A DNA stretch of 41,055 nucleotides, from positions 1 to 41,055 of the forward strand of contig CANQXJ010000016.1 in assembly GCA_947627795.1 (NCBI GenBank), in the 5' to 3' direction. The DNA comes from an uncultured Clostridia bacterium. Lineage in GTDB: Bacteria; Bacillota; Clostridia; UBA1381. Under the pieces are notes generated by a model, which ran no database searches, was not told the origin of the DNA, and saw only the letters and a list, made by a program, of their open reading frames with translations. The translations under genes were made by a program, and so were the position numbers. Below are positions 16,508-25,301 of the stretch, piece after piece; position 1 is the first letter of the stretch, and each line of letters opens with the position of its first letter.

Positions 16508-18097
16508 TTACTCCATTGTAACAATTTCCACGCTGTTTGAGTACACAATCATAAACGTCTTTTCATCAACAAGGAACAGATGTTTTATATCCAAATCGGC
16601 GTTAAAGCGCGTCATATCCTTTGTGTCCGCTCTTCCCGAAATAATAGTTCTTCCGCTGTTGTACGCGACGTAATCTTCGCAAACATCAATCACATCCGGC
16701 ATCGCCTCGGCTGTAAACTGATCCTTGAGTCTGCCCTTTCGGTTATACACGTTTATAAGCGGCATATTCGCGCTTTCAAACAGCATCATATGATTTCCGT
16801 CGTCGGAAGAATAATGTATAAGCCGCGCGCCGTCGAAGCGTTTATCAAACAGCAGCTTTCCGCCCGAGCTTATTCCCACCATACTGTTGTCTCCAAAAAC
16901 ATTTGCGGTGTCTCCGGAAAATTTCACATCAAAGAGAATGGTGTCCTCAAATATAATCGTCCGCAGCGCGTCGGCTTTCTTTATATCGAAAACCTTCACG
17001 CTTGATTTAGCCTGACCGTCCGAGTTTAAAAGCGTCGCCGCCACCCTTCTCGATTTTGCCGAAATATCCGCGCTTATCACGTTATCGCTTCCCGACGACC
17101 ATGAGAAAATCTGATCGCCGCTTCTGTTATAAACCGTAACGGCGCCCTTGTATCCGGCTTTGTCGGTAACCGCGACAACATCGCCGTTCGCGGATACGCT
17201 GCAATTTAAGATTTTATCGTCAACGGTTATATCGTAAATATTTTCGGTTTCATTATAAAGGCACATACGTTTGCCGTTTTTTTCAATGAGCAATATATAG
17301 TTGCCGCCCGTTTTCAGTATAGGATTTACTATAACCGTATCGCTTTCCCAAGCAATATTTCCTAAGCTGTCAATGAACATTATATTATTTGCCGTCGCGC
17401 AGAGCAGCCCGTCCTTGTATTTCTTAAACTGAGCCGCTCCGGCGTTATCGACAGGCACGGATTGGATATATTTTACATCCGTACCATATTCGATATTAAC
17501 ATTTTCCCCATCAGCCGAATTTGTTTCCGAAACCTCATTCGAACCCGAACCTATTCCGAGCTTATAAGCAATGCTTGATATATTTTTAACGGCGTTCGCC
17601 TTATATTGCCCGACTATACCGCCGTCCACAAATGACAAAACTCCCGCAAGCGCGATCAAAACCACTATAACGGCGATAACTGTAAGCGTCTTTGTGCTTA
17701 TTCTGTATTCGTCGTCAATATCGTCGTCAATATCGTCATAATCGTCGCTGTATTCGTAATACTCGTCATAATCGTCGTAATATTCCGGCTCGTCATCGTT
17801 CTCGAAATCATTATCAGGCTCGGATTTTTCCGTGCCTTCAGGCTCTTTTGCCGGTTCAGGCTCGTATCCGCCCTCCGGTTCTTTCGCCGGCTCAGACTCA
17901 TATTCGCCTTCCGGTTCCTCTTTCGGTTCAGACTTATCTTCTTCCTGCTCAGGCTCATATTCGTCCTTCGGTTCTGATACCGTGATTTCTTCCTCCGGTT
18001 CGATTTCCGTGTCCTTGCCGTTATTTTCGGCATCTTGCGGCTCATCGTAATATGTAACCATATCGTCTATGGATTTATTCTTCATTTCGTCGTCCAT
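16508..18097 (-). CDS. DUF5711-like single-pass protein with beta-propeller-like ectodomain
   Basis: The start is ATG 18097, which overlaps the truA stop (TGATG); GGAGG lies 12 bases upstream. The 529-residue protein has a very acidic N-terminal tail (1-134) with tandem EPAKEPEG-type repeats (about 60-90) and Asp/Tyr-rich low complexity (100-131), one transmembrane helix (136-157), and an extracytoplasmic part of about 370 residues with WD/PQQ-propeller-like blades. Repeating patterns such as SANGDVVAVTDKAGYKGAV support the propeller fold. I assign it to DUF5711 from architecture and the cvpA neighbour. No enzymatic motif is seen; a binding or scaffold role at the membrane is the best guess. 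Confidence 0.7.
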   Translation of the reverse strand: MDDEMKNKSIDDMVTYYDEPQDAENNGKDTEIEPEEEITVSEPKDEYEPEQEEDKSEPKEEPEGEYESEPAKEPEGGYEPEPAKEPEGTEKSEPDNDFENDDEPEYYDDYDEYYEYSDDYDDIDDDIDDEYRISTKTLTVIAVIVVLIALAGVLSFVDGGIVGQYKANAVKNISSIAYKLGIGSGSNEVSETNSADGENVNIEYGTDVKYIQSVPVDNAGAAQFKKYKDGLLCATANNIMFIDSLGNIAWESDTVIVNPILKTGGNYILLIEKNGKRMCLYNETENIYDITVDDKILNCSVSANGDVVAVTDKAGYKGAVTVYNRSGDQIFSWSSGSDNVISADISAKSRRVAATLLNSDGQAKSSVKVFDIKKADALRTIIFEDTILFDVKFSGDTANVFGDNSMVGISSGGKLLFDKRFDGARLIHYSSDDGNHMMLFESANMPLINVYNRKGRLKDQFTAEAMPDVIDVCEDYVAYNSGRTIISGRADTKDMTRFNADLDIKHLFLVDEKTFMIVYSNSVEIVTME

Positions 18098-18828
18098 CAA
18101 TAGTACGCCTCCTTGAGAAAAAGTCCCTGCGGCGGAGCGGTTATACCCGCCTCAGCGCGCTCCCCCGACGCGATTATCCGCGCCATATCGTCGGGGCTGA
18201 GCTTTCCGCAGCCCGCGAAAACAAGCGTCCCCGCGATTATTCGCACCATATTATACAGAAAGCCGTTGCCCTTTATGTCTATCGTTATAAGATTATTTTT
18301 CTTTGAAACGCCAAGCGAATATATAGTTCTCACCGTAGTTTTTACGGTAAATCCGCTCGACGCGAAACCGATAAAATCATGCTCGCCCAAAAACGCCTCC
18401 GCCGCTTTTTGCATATCCTCCAAATTCAGCGGATATTTAAAATGCCACGCGTAGTTTTTCATAAATGCGTCAGGAAACGGAGCGTTCAGAATTTTATACA
18501 GATACCGCTTAGCGACCGCGCTGTTTTTCGAATGAAAATCATCCGGAACGACCTCCGCTCCAAAGCAGACTATATCCTCCGGGAGCCGCGAATTGAGCGC
18601 GTACGGGATTTTTTCAACGGGAATAGTCGTTTCCGTATGAAAATTGCACGTATAATCGAGCGCATGAACGCCCGCGTCGGTACGTCCGCAGCCGATTAAA
18701 TTGATTTTCTCTCCCGTAAGCTCCGAGAGCGCGTTTTTCACAATTTCCTGCACTGTCACGGCGTTTTCCTGTATCTGCCAGCCGTGATAAGCCGTGCCGT
18801 CGTATTGAAGCGATAGCTTTATATTCAT
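18097..18828 (-). CDS. truA: tRNA pseudouridine(38-40) synthase
   Basis: Converts uridines 38-40 of the tRNA anticodon stem to pseudouridine. The catalytic Asp51 lies in GCGRTDAGVHALDY (46-59), and the N terminus KLSLQYDGTAYHGWQ is typical. ATG 18828 is chosen over an upstream TTG at 18855 because the family homology starts there and AAAGGA precedes it. The 243-residue length is normal. In many Bacillota truA directly follows ecfA1-ecfA2-ecfT; here the same order is kept but MITE copy 3 has inserted between ecfT and truA. Confidence 0.95.
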   Translation of the reverse strand: MNIKLSLQYDGTAYHGWQIQENAVTVQEIVKNALSELTGEKINLIGCGRTDAGVHALDYTCNFHTETTIPVEKIPYALNSRLPEDIVCFGAEVVPDDFHSKNSAVAKRYLYKILNAPFPDAFMKNYAWHFKYPLNLEDMQKAAEAFLGEHDFIGFASSGFTVKTTVRTIYSLGVSKKNNLITIDIKGNGFLYNMVRIIAGTLVFAGCGKLSPDDMARIIASGERAEAGITAPPQGLFLKEAYY

Positions 18829-18873
18829 TATAGCATATATTCCTTTACAATTCAATTATAATTTTTGGGTGTG

Positions 18874-19115
18874 TAAATTATGATTTAGCGGTATAAGCCT
18901 CCCTTGTTAAAGGGAGGGGGACCGCGTAGCGGTGGAGGGATTCTTTTTTTTAAATTAGCGAAGGAATCCCCCAGTCAGCTACGCTGACAGCCCCCTTTGA
19001 CAAGGGGGCCTCTCGTAGGGGCGGTTATTGGCCGCCCGCCGCGCTGCATTGGGAACGGGCGGCCGATGACCGCCCCTACGCCTACGCCGCCGATACGTAC
19101 ATAAATCATAATTTA
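18874..19115 (+). mobile_element. MITE-like palindromic element, copy 3
   Basis: The 242-bp element has perfect 14-bp terminal inverted repeats (TAAATTATGATTTA at 18874-18887, TAAATCATAATTTA at 19102-19115) and is nearly identical to copy 1 in the same orientation. Its right end forms the TAA stop of ecfT. Excision leaving one TA restores a frame that continues YTPKNYN and stops just before the truA ribosome binding site, which supports TA target duplication and a recent insertion into a conserved operon. Open frames across it are artefacts. Confidence 0.87.
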
Positions 19116-19907
19116 CAACAATTCCGCCGCCGCGACCGCCGCCGCAAACACAACAAAAACCACCCCCGCGCGCGCGTCCGCCGGCGTCAGCTTCTCTTCG
19201 TGCAGCTTCGTTCTCGGCGCGCCGCTTATGAAGCACCGCGCATCCATCGCCGTCGCCAGATCCTCCGCGCGTTTGAACGCGCTTATGAAAAGCGGCATCA
19301 TCACCGGCACAAGCGATTTCGCGCGGCTTATTATGCCTCCCGAGCCGAAATCCGCGCCGCGCGCCGTCTGCGCTTTTATTATTCTGTCCGCTTCCTCGGC
19401 GAGAACAGGAATAAACCTGAGCGTTATGCTCATCATCATCGCAAGCTCCCTCACCGGCACCTTCAGCTTTGCGAGCGGACTCAGAAGCGACTCGATCGCG
19501 TTTGTAAGCGTCAAAGGCGGCGTTGTGAGCGTCAGAAGCGACGACGCTACGATAAGGCACAATAACCTCACGGTCATTTTGACCGCCAAATCTATCCCCT
19601 CCGCCGTTATCGCTATTTTCCAAAACGACAAAAGCGGCTCGCCCTTTGTGAAAAACAGATTTATTACCGCCGTGAAAATTATGATCCATCGAAGCGGCTT
19701 TATTGATTTCATAACTGCTTTAAAGCCTATGCCGCCCATCATTGTAAGAGCTGTTGTAAATATCAAAAAAATCGCGTAAGAAAGCGGATTTTTTATTATA
19801 AACAGCAGCGCGGCGTATAATATCAGCAGTATTATTTTAACGCGCGCGTCCGTTCTGTGCAGCGCGGAGCTGCCCGTTAAATACTGCCCGATGAGTATGT
19901 CAACCAT
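19113..19907 (-). CDS. ecfT: Energy-coupling factor transporter transmembrane protein
   Basis: The membrane coupling subunit of an ECF-type vitamin/metal importer; it links the EcfA ATPases to interchangeable substrate-binding S proteins. The 264-residue protein has several hydrophobic segments and two cytoplasmic coupling motifs, QTARGAD and AMDARCF (the usual second form is ARG, here ARC). ATG 19907 overlaps the ecfA2 end by 8 bases, with GGAGG upstream. The stop codon comes from MITE copy 3, so the native C terminus was probably 7 residues longer. No S component is encoded nearby. Confidence 0.92.
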   Translation of the reverse strand: MVDILIGQYLTGSSALHRTDARVKIILLILYAALLFIIKNPLSYAIFLIFTTALTMMGGIGFKAVMKSIKPLRWIIIFTAVINLFFTKGEPLLSFWKIAITAEGIDLAVKMTVRLLCLIVASSLLTLTTPPLTLTNAIESLLSPLAKLKVPVRELAMMMSITLRFIPVLAEEADRIIKAQTARGADFGSGGIISRAKSLVPVMMPLFISAFKRAEDLATAMDARCFISGAPRTKLHEEKLTPADARAGVVFVVFAAAVAAAELL

Positions 19908-20748
19908 TTTTTCCTCCGATTATTTTACGTATTGCCAAAAGCATTTGCTCTACCGTGTATACGGGCGGTATGTCATAGCCCAAAGCCCTAAGCTTATCGG
20001 CGATTATCGTAACCTGCGGCGCGTCAAGCCCGATTTTTCTAAGCTCTCCCCCGCGCGCGAATATTTCCGCGACCGAGCCTTCGGCAAAGATTTTGCCTTT
20101 GTCCATAACTATCACCCGCTCCGCTGTTTTCGCCGCGTCCTCCATTGAGTGAGACGTGAAAAGCATCGTCATGCCGGATTTGTGCAGCCGCTTTATAAGC
20201 GCGAATATTTCTTCCCTGCCGCGCGGATCAAGCCCCGCCGCGGGTTCGTCCATGATAAGCTTTTTCGGCTTCATCGCCAATACTCCCGCGATCGCCGCGC
20301 GCCGCTTCTGTCCGCCCGACAGCTCAAACGGCGATTTTTCAAGCGGCTTTTCCGAAAGTCCGACCATCTCCGCCGCTTCGTATACGCGCCGCTTTACCTC
20401 GTCCGCGCCGAGCTTCATGTTTTCCGGTCCAAACGCGATGTCCTTGTACACAGTTTCCGCAAAAAGCTGCTGCTCGGGATACTGGAACACCAGTCCCACG
20501 TCAAAGCGTACCCTGCGCAGATCCGCCTTCGGCGCGGTGATTTCTGTATCGTCTATAAAAATTTTCCCCGAATCCGGCTTTATAAGACCGTTCAAGTGTC
20601 GGATAAGCGTCGATTTTCCGCTGCCGGTGTGACCTATCAGCGCGGTGAGACTGTTATCCGCTATTTCAAGATTTATGTTAACCAACGCTTGCTTTTGATT
20701 TTTCGCGCCGGTTTTATACGCATAGTTTAAATTCTCTATCCTAATCAT
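19900..20748 (-). CDS. ecfA2: Energy-coupling factor transporter ATP-binding protein 2
   Basis: An ABC ATPase that pairs with EcfA1 to power the ECF importer. Walker A GHTGSGKST (39-47), Q-loop FQYPEQQLF, signature LSGGQKRR (143-150), Walker B LIMDEP (164-169) and the H-loop TSHSMED are intact. ATG 20748 is used because it overlaps the ecfA1 stop as ATGA and GGAGG lies upstream; an upstream in-frame start adds only basic residues encoded inside ecfA1. The 282-residue length is typical. Confidence 0.94.
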   Translation of the reverse strand: MIRIENLNYAYKTGAKNQKQALVNINLEIADNSLTALIGHTGSGKSTLIRHLNGLIKPDSGKIFIDDTEITAPKADLRRVRFDVGLVFQYPEQQLFAETVYKDIAFGPENMKLGADEVKRRVYEAAEMVGLSEKPLEKSPFELSGGQKRRAAIAGVLAMKPKKLIMDEPAAGLDPRGREEIFALIKRLHKSGMTMLFTSHSMEDAAKTAERVIVMDKGKIFAEGSVAEIFARGGELRKIGLDAPQVTIIADKLRALGYDIPPVYTVEQMLLAIRKIIGGKNG

Positions 20749-21566
20749 CGTCCCGCGCCTCCGAGAAGCTTGTCGACCGCGTTTACGCACTCGTCGGCAG
20801 TGAGCACTCCCGTCAAGCCCAGCTCGTGCGCCAGCTCCGCCGCCTGCGGCACGTCAAGCCCGAGCGAGCGGATTTTTTCAACGTCCTCAAACACCGCGCG
20901 CGGCGTCCCGTCCGTCACGATTTCGCCGCCGTCTATGACTATTACGCGGTCGGCTTGCACGGCTTCGTCCATATAGTGCGTAATTAAAATTACCGTGATG
21001 TTGTTTTCGCGGTTCAGCTTTTTTATTGTTTGCATCAGCTCCGCGCGTCCCTGCGGATCGAGCATAGCCGTAGATTCGTCGAGTATAAGGCACTCCGGCT
21101 CCATCGCGAGCGCCGCCGCTACGGCTATGCGCTGCTTCTGACCGCCCGACATATGCGCCGGCGATTCGAGCGCGTATTCCTCCATGCCTACAGCGCGCAG
21201 GCTCTCGTCAACGCGCCTGCGTATTTCGTTGCGTTCCAATCCGAGATTTTCCGCCGCGAACGCGACCTCGTCCTCAGCGATTGCCGCGACCATTTGGTTG
21301 TCGGGATTCTGAAACACCATTCCCGCCGCCGAGCGTATCTCAAACAGCCGCTTTTCGTCGCGCGTGTCGATCCCCTTCACGTAAACAGCGCCGCTTTTCG
21401 GGAGAAGTATCGCGTTAAAATGCTTCGCAAGCGTCGATTTCCCGCTCCCGTTGCACCCGATTATCGCCGTAAACGAGCCTTTTTCAATTGTCAAATTTAT
21501 ATCTTTAAGAACCGTTTCTTTTTCCGAATACGAAAAAGAAACATTTTCTACGTTTAGAATTTTCAT
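20745..21566 (-). CDS. ecfA1: Energy-coupling factor transporter ATP-binding protein 1
   Basis: The partner ATPase of EcfA2. Walker A GCNGSGKST (37-45), Q-loop FQNPDNQMV, signature MSGGQKQR and Walker B LILDEST are present; EcfA1 proteins typically keep the NPDNQ sequence seen here. First gene of ecfA1-ecfA2-ecfT-truA-DUF5711-cvpA-ilvD. A weak AGGGAAA lies before ATG 21566. No clear promoter is visible in the 176-base upstream gap, which is filled by hairpins. Confidence 0.94.
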   Translation of the reverse strand: MKILNVENVSFSYSEKETVLKDINLTIEKGSFTAIIGCNGSGKSTLAKHFNAILLPKSGAVYVKGIDTRDEKRLFEIRSAAGMVFQNPDNQMVAAIAEDEVAFAAENLGLERNEIRRRVDESLRAVGMEEYALESPAHMSGGQKQRIAVAAALAMEPECLILDESTAMLDPQGRAELMQTIKKLNRENNITVILITHYMDEAVQADRVIVIDGGEIVTDGTPRAVFEDVEKIRSLGLDVPQAAELAHELGLTGVLTADECVNAVDKLLGGAGR

Positions 21567-21742
21567 TTTGTTTCCCTATATCTATAATTTGTACGGAACG
21601 GCAAATGCCGTTTCGTATTGTTATCCGACGACATGCGCGTCGGATAACGTCAAAATTAAAAAAGTTTCTTCAGGAACTTTTTTAATTTCTTTATTTTTAA
21701 CTGACCGAAACGCAGTTTCGGGCGGCATGCGGACGCGCATGC
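21567..21742. repeat. Cluster of hairpins between ecfA1 and the methyltransferase
   Basis: The gap holds stacked inverted repeats: ACGGCAAATGCCGT (21598-21611), TTATCCGACG...CGTCGGATAA (21630-21656), a terminator hairpin (21656-21684), CGAAACGCAGTTTCG (21706-21720) and GGCATGCGGACGCGCATGCC (21723-21742). The words GCATG and ATGCGCGTC recur on both sides of the terminator. It could be a terminator nested in a REP-like element; I cannot tell whether it is repeated elsewhere. Confidence 0.5.
21656..21684 (-). terminator. Terminator of the RlmI-like methyltransferase gene
   Basis: On the minus strand a hairpin TTAAAAAAGTTCC / GAAACTTTTTTAA with a short loop, ending in T-rich sequence, about 60 bases after the stop at 21743. 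Confidence 0.65.
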
Positions 21743-22606
21743 CTATTGTTCCCACCTGCCGCTTATTCCGCATGGTAAAATAAGTCCGTTTGCGCTCATC
21801 GGCAAACCTATTTCGTCCGCCGTAACCTTTCCGCCGTATCTCGCCTTCATCGTCATAGACAGCACGTTTACGAGCACCTGCGCGCTCAGTCCCGTTGTGT
21901 ACGAGTTTATCAGGAAGAACAGCGGCTCGTCCGACATGATTTTCATACAGTCCTCCATCAGAGGGTACAGCTCGTTTTCTATCTTCCAAAGCTCGCCCGA
22001 CGGTCCGCGCCCGTATGAGGGCGGATCCATGATTACCGCGTCGTACTGCCGTCCGCGCCGCTGCTCGCGCTTTACGAATTTTACCACGTCGTCAACAATA
22101 TAGCGCACCGGTCTGTCGCCCAAGCCCGATGAAACCACGTTTTCCTTCGCCCACGTCACCATGCCCTTCGCCGCGTCGACATGAACTACCTCCGCGCCCG
22201 CCGCGAGCGCCGCGACAGTCGCGCCGCCGGTGTACGCGAAAAGATTAAGCACGCGCACCGGCTTTTTTGCGTTTTTTATCAGCTCCGAGAACCAGTCCCA
22301 GTTGACGGCTTGCTCGGGAAAAAGTCCGGTATGCTTGAAGCCCATCGGTTTTATATTAAACGTCAGATCCTTGTACCCGATCGTCCAGCGCTCGGGGAGC
22401 TTTTTGAAAAACTCCCACTTACCGCCGCCCGAGCTTGAACGGTGGTACCGCGCGTCGGTCTTATTCCAGAGCGTTTTTTCCGATTTCACGCTCCAGACCG
22501 CCTGCGGGTCGGGACGGCGCAAAAGGTGTTTGCCCCAGTATTCGAGCTTCTCGCCCGACGCGCTGTCGATCAGCCTGTAATCCTTCCAGTTATCAGCAAT
22601 CCACAT
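21743..22606 (-). CDS. Class I SAM-dependent rRNA methyltransferase, RlmI-like
   Basis: A probable 23S rRNA cytosine-C5 or related base methyltransferase. The SAM-binding segment LNLFAYTGGAT (120-130), the acidic VHVDAAKGM segment (141-149) and the catalytic DPPSYGRG (194-201) match the RlmI/RlmK-type family. The 287-residue protein lacks the N-terminal PUA domain of E. coli RlmI, as do many Bacillota homologues. ATG 22606 follows AGGAG; a promoter lies upstream. The exact target base cannot be read from sequence. Confidence 0.85.
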   Translation of the reverse strand: MWIADNWKDYRLIDSASGEKLEYWGKHLLRRPDPQAVWSVKSEKTLWNKTDARYHRSSSGGGKWEFFKKLPERWTIGYKDLTFNIKPMGFKHTGLFPEQAVNWDWFSELIKNAKKPVRVLNLFAYTGGATVAALAAGAEVVHVDAAKGMVTWAKENVVSSGLGDRPVRYIVDDVVKFVKREQRRGRQYDAVIMDPPSYGRGPSGELWKIENELYPLMEDCMKIMSDEPLFFLINSYTTGLSAQVLVNVLSMTMKARYGGKVTADEIGLPMSANGLILPCGISGRWEQ

Positions 22607-22634
22607 ATGTTTTCTCCTGTTTTTATTTCAGTTT

Positions 22635-22664
22635 ATTTTACCATTTTTACATATGTACAGTCAA
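22635..22664 (-). promoter_or_regulatory. Promoter of the RlmI-like gene
   Basis: On the minus strand TTGACT (22664-22659), an 18-base spacer and TAAAAT (22640-22635), 29 bases before the ATG. It lies in the 88-base gap after cbiC, in which I see no clear terminator for the cobalamin operon. Confidence 0.6.
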
Positions 22665-22694
22665 TACCAAACCGCATATTTTTGTATAAAACTC

Positions 22695-23318
22695 TTATCT
22701 CATATCATATAAAACCGCGTTGCATATCGCCGCCGCGACATTGCTGCCGCCCTTTCGCCCGCGCGCGGCTATATACGGAACGCCCGCCGTCATTATAAGC
22801 TCCTTCGCCTGCACCACGTTCACAAATCCCACCGGCACGCCTATTACCGCCGCCGGTTTAAACCCGCCCGCCGTAATCAGCTCATACAGCCGTATGAGCG
22901 CAGTCGGAGCGTTGCCTATCGCGAAAACATTTCCGTTTCCGAGCCTTGCCGCCTTGTCCATGCTCGCCTCCGCGCGGGTCGTGCCGTTTTTCCTTGCGGC
23001 CTCAGCCACGTCCGCGTCGGATATAAAGCAGTGTACCTCTCCGCCAAAATCGGCTAAAATACGCTTATTTATGCCCGATTTTGCCATCTGCGTATCCGTA
23101 ATTATATCCGCCCCGTTTCGTAGCGCGTCCTTTATGATTTGTATGACATTTTCCGAAAAAACGAGATTTTCAAGATAATCAAAATCCGCCGTGGTATGTA
23201 TCACGCGCTTGATTACCGGCTTTTGCTCGGAATCAATTTTAGTGTCCCCAAGCTCGGCTTCGATAATTTCCATACTGCGCGCTTCAATTTCTCCGGGCAA
23301 AAGCCTTTCGATTTTCAA
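22695..23318 (-). CDS. cbiC: Cobalt-precorrin-8 methylmutase
   Basis: Moves the C11 methyl group to C12 to give cobyrinic acid, the last corrin ring reaction. The proposed catalytic His41 lies in VIKRVIHTTADFDY (35-48), and the C-terminal GVPVGFVNVVQAKE and RGRKGGSN motifs are typical. The 207-residue length is normal. ATG 23318 overlaps the cobO end. It is the last gene of the operon. A TTTAGTGTCCCC motif copy (23238-23249) encodes GDTK at residues 24-27, in a region before the conserved core. Confidence 0.95.
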   Translation of the reverse strand: MKIERLLPGEIEARSMEIIEAELGDTKIDSEQKPVIKRVIHTTADFDYLENLVFSENVIQIIKDALRNGADIITDTQMAKSGINKRILADFGGEVHCFISDADVAEAARKNGTTRAEASMDKAARLGNGNVFAIGNAPTALIRLYELITAGGFKPAAVIGVPVGFVNVVQAKELIMTAGVPYIAARGRKGGSNVAAAICNAVLYDMR

Positions 23319-23821
23319 AACTCTACCCCCCTTCTCGCGCCCACTCCGCCGTCAAACGGGTGCTTTATTTTCCTGATTTCCGATACGTAATCGGCTCTGT
23401 CCGTATAGTATTTATCGGGATTTCTTCCCGTCATGACAATTTCCGTATCCTTCGATTTATCTATCAATTCTTTTAGTGTCCCCACGTCAACAAGATTACT
23501 GTTTAAAGCCGCGAAAATTTCATCAAGAATTATTAAATCGTACTTATCCACGTTATCGAGCGCGTATTTCAGATTCTCGTTATGGCAGCGCGTTATTTTG
23601 GTTTTGTCGTCACCACTCATTTGGAACGTGAAGCCGTAATTTTTGTCACATCTGAGGATTTTTATATTTTTTGCTTTTGACAAAAAAGCGATTTCACCGC
23701 TCGGAGAGCCTTTTAAAAACTGCACTATGAGCACATTCCCGCCGTTTCCCGCCATACGCGCGGCAAGACCCATGGCGGCGGTGGTTTTGCCCTTGCCTTC
23801 GCCGCAGTAAACGTGAAGCAT
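23315..23821 (-). CDS. cobO: Corrinoid adenosyltransferase, CobO type
   Basis: Transfers the adenosyl group from ATP to cobalt, making the adenosylcorrinoid. The P-loop GEGKGKTTAAMG (7-18), ILDEIFAAL (about 97-105) and the C-terminal TGRNPDKYYTDRADYVSEI match CobO/BtuR. The 168-residue length is normal. It overlaps cbiC by 4 bases and follows cbiP by one base. A motif copy at 23472-23483 is read in another frame (GTLK). Confidence 0.95.
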   Translation of the reverse strand: MLHVYCGEGKGKTTAAMGLAARMAGNGGNVLIVQFLKGSPSGEIAFLSKAKNIKILRCDKNYGFTFQMSGDDKTKITRCHNENLKYALDNVDKYDLIILDEIFAALNSNLVDVGTLKELIDKSKDTEIVMTGRNPDKYYTDRADYVSEIRKIKHPFDGGVGARRGVEF

Positions 23822-23822
23822 T

Positions 23823-25301
23823 TTAATCCCCCAATCCGATAATTTCGTATATTTTTTTCATATCAAGACTCGCGCGTACAATATCCGCGAGCCTGTCGTA
23901 TTCCTTTTCCTTAAATTCCTTCATATCAATATCGCGTATATCGTCCGTGTTCAAGCCCTTTTTCTCAGCCAAACACCGCGCGATATCGGCTGCGCATTCG
24001 TCGAAAATTCCGTGAACGTACGTGCCGTAAATATTTTTCGAGCAAACTCCGTCCGCGCCGCCGTCCGAAAAAGCGCACATCTCGGGGACACTAAAGTTTG
24101 TTCGTCCCATATGTATCTCATACCCCGAAAACGCTTTGCCCGAAAGAGGTTTTAGTGTCCCCGATACGTTTTCGAATTTCCCCGTTACCCGCGTTCTTTT
24201 TTTCTCCGTTTCAAACACGGTATCGGTCGGAAGCAAGCCCATCCCCCGAACGCCGCCCCCATATTCCGCGCCGTTTTCGTCGGCTATGGTTTCGCCGAGC
24301 ATCTGATAACCGCCGCAAATACCGAAAATTACCGTTCCTTTGCGCGCAAGCTTCAACACTGACGCTTCAAGCCCGTTCCGGCGCATCCAAAGCAGATCCG
24401 CAATCGTATTTTTCGTTCCGGGCAGTATCACCATATCCGGGTTGCCGAGCTGTGAAGCGGTTTTTACGTATCTGACCGACACTCCCTCAATCTGCTCGAA
24501 CACGTTAAAATCGGTAAAATTCGATATGCGCGGGAAACGTATAACCGCTATGTCTACCGCCCCCGCGTTTTTCGCGTCAAGCCGCTCCGATAGGCTATCC
24601 TCGTCGTCGAGCCGCAAATCAGCGTACGGCACAACGCCAATCACGTCAATGTCTGTAAGCTCCTCAAGCATGGTCAGTCCCGGCTTTAAAATTTCAATGT
24701 CGCCGCGGAATTTGTTGATAATCAGCCCCTTGACGCGCGCCCTCTCATCGGGCTCAAGCAGCTCGACCGTTCCGTAAAGCTGCGCGAATACGCCGCCGCG
24801 GTCTATGTCGCCGACGAGAAGCACAGAGCAATCCGCCATTTCAGCCATGCCCATGTTTACAATATCGTTTTCCTTCAAATTTATTTCCGCCGGGCTGCCC
24901 GCGCCCTCTATCACGATCACGTCATATTCCGCGCTGAGCTTCTCATATGCCGCTTTTATCTCGGGTATCAGCGTCGATTTGTACTTGAAATATTCAGCCG
25001 CGCTCATGTCCGCGCGCACCTCGCCGTTTACTATGACCTGCGAGCCGCGCTCGCTTGTGGGCTTCAGTAAAATCGGGTTCATCAGCGTCGACGGCTTCAC
25101 TCCCGCCGCCTCAGCCTGCATCGCCTGCGCACGCCCGATTTCGAGCCCGTCGTCCGTTATGTAGGAATTGAGCGCCATATTCTGCGACTTAAACGGCGCG
25201 GCGCGGTATCCGTCCTGTTTGAAAATACGGCACAGCGCAGCCGCTATTACGCTTTTCCCCGCGTTTGACATCGTGCCCTGAACCATTATCGCCTTCGCCA
25301 T
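23823..25301 (-). CDS. cbiP: Cobyric acid synthase
   Basis: Uses glutamine and ATP to amidate carboxylates b, d, e and g of adenosylcobyrinic diamide. The ATP-binding N terminus [17 protein letters not shown] (1-17) is followed by a glutaminase domain with nucleophile Cys328 ([11 protein letters not shown]) and catalytic His429 (GTYVHGIFD). ATG 25301 overlaps the cobD stop (TAATG) and is preceded by AAAGGAG. The 492-residue length is typical. It contains one inverted and one forward copy of the 12-base motif (24084-24095, 24151-24162), read as FSVP and GTLK. Confidence 0.96.
   Translation of the reverse strand: MAKAIMVQGTMSNAGKSVIAAALCRIFKQDGYRAAPFKSQNMALNSYITDDGLEIGRAQAMQAEAAGVKPSTLMNPILLKPTSERGSQVIVNGEVRADMSAAEYFKYKSTLIPEIKAAYEKLSAEYDVIVIEGAGSPAEINLKENDIVNMGMAEMADCSVLLVGDIDRGGVFAQLYGTVELLEPDERARVKGLIINKFRGDIEILKPGLTMLEELTDIDVIGVVPYADLRLDDEDSLSERLDAKNAGAVDIAVIRFPRISNFTDFNVFEQIEGVSVRYVKTASQLGNPDMVILPGTKNTIADLLWMRRNGLEASVLKLARKGTVIFGICGGYQMLGETIADENGAEYGGGVRGMGLLPTDTVFETEKKRTRVTGKFENVSGTLKPLSGKAFSGYEIHMGRTNFSVPEMCAFSDGGADGVCSKNIYGTYVHGIFDECAADIARCLAEKKGLNTDDIRDIDMKEFKEKEYDRLADIVRASLDMKKIYEIIGLGD
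24084..24162. repeat. Perfect inverted pair of the 12-base motif in cbiP
   Basis: GGGGACACTAAA (24084-24095) and TTTAGTGTCCCC (24151-24162) are exact inverted repeats 55 bases apart inside the cbiP frame; the transcript could fold into a 12-bp stem. Confidence 0.85.

Noticed and set aside
17692-17985. Arg-rich and Ser-rich open frames over the acidic tail of the DUF5711-like gene
   Set aside because: They are low-complexity shadow frames produced by the GAA/GAC/TAT-rich repeats of the real gene.
18979-19689. A 236-codon minus-strand frame crossing MITE copy 3 into ecfT
   Set aside because: It reads through the non-coding element and then an alternative frame of ecfT; the same terminal peptide appears at 6788-6976 because the element is repeated.
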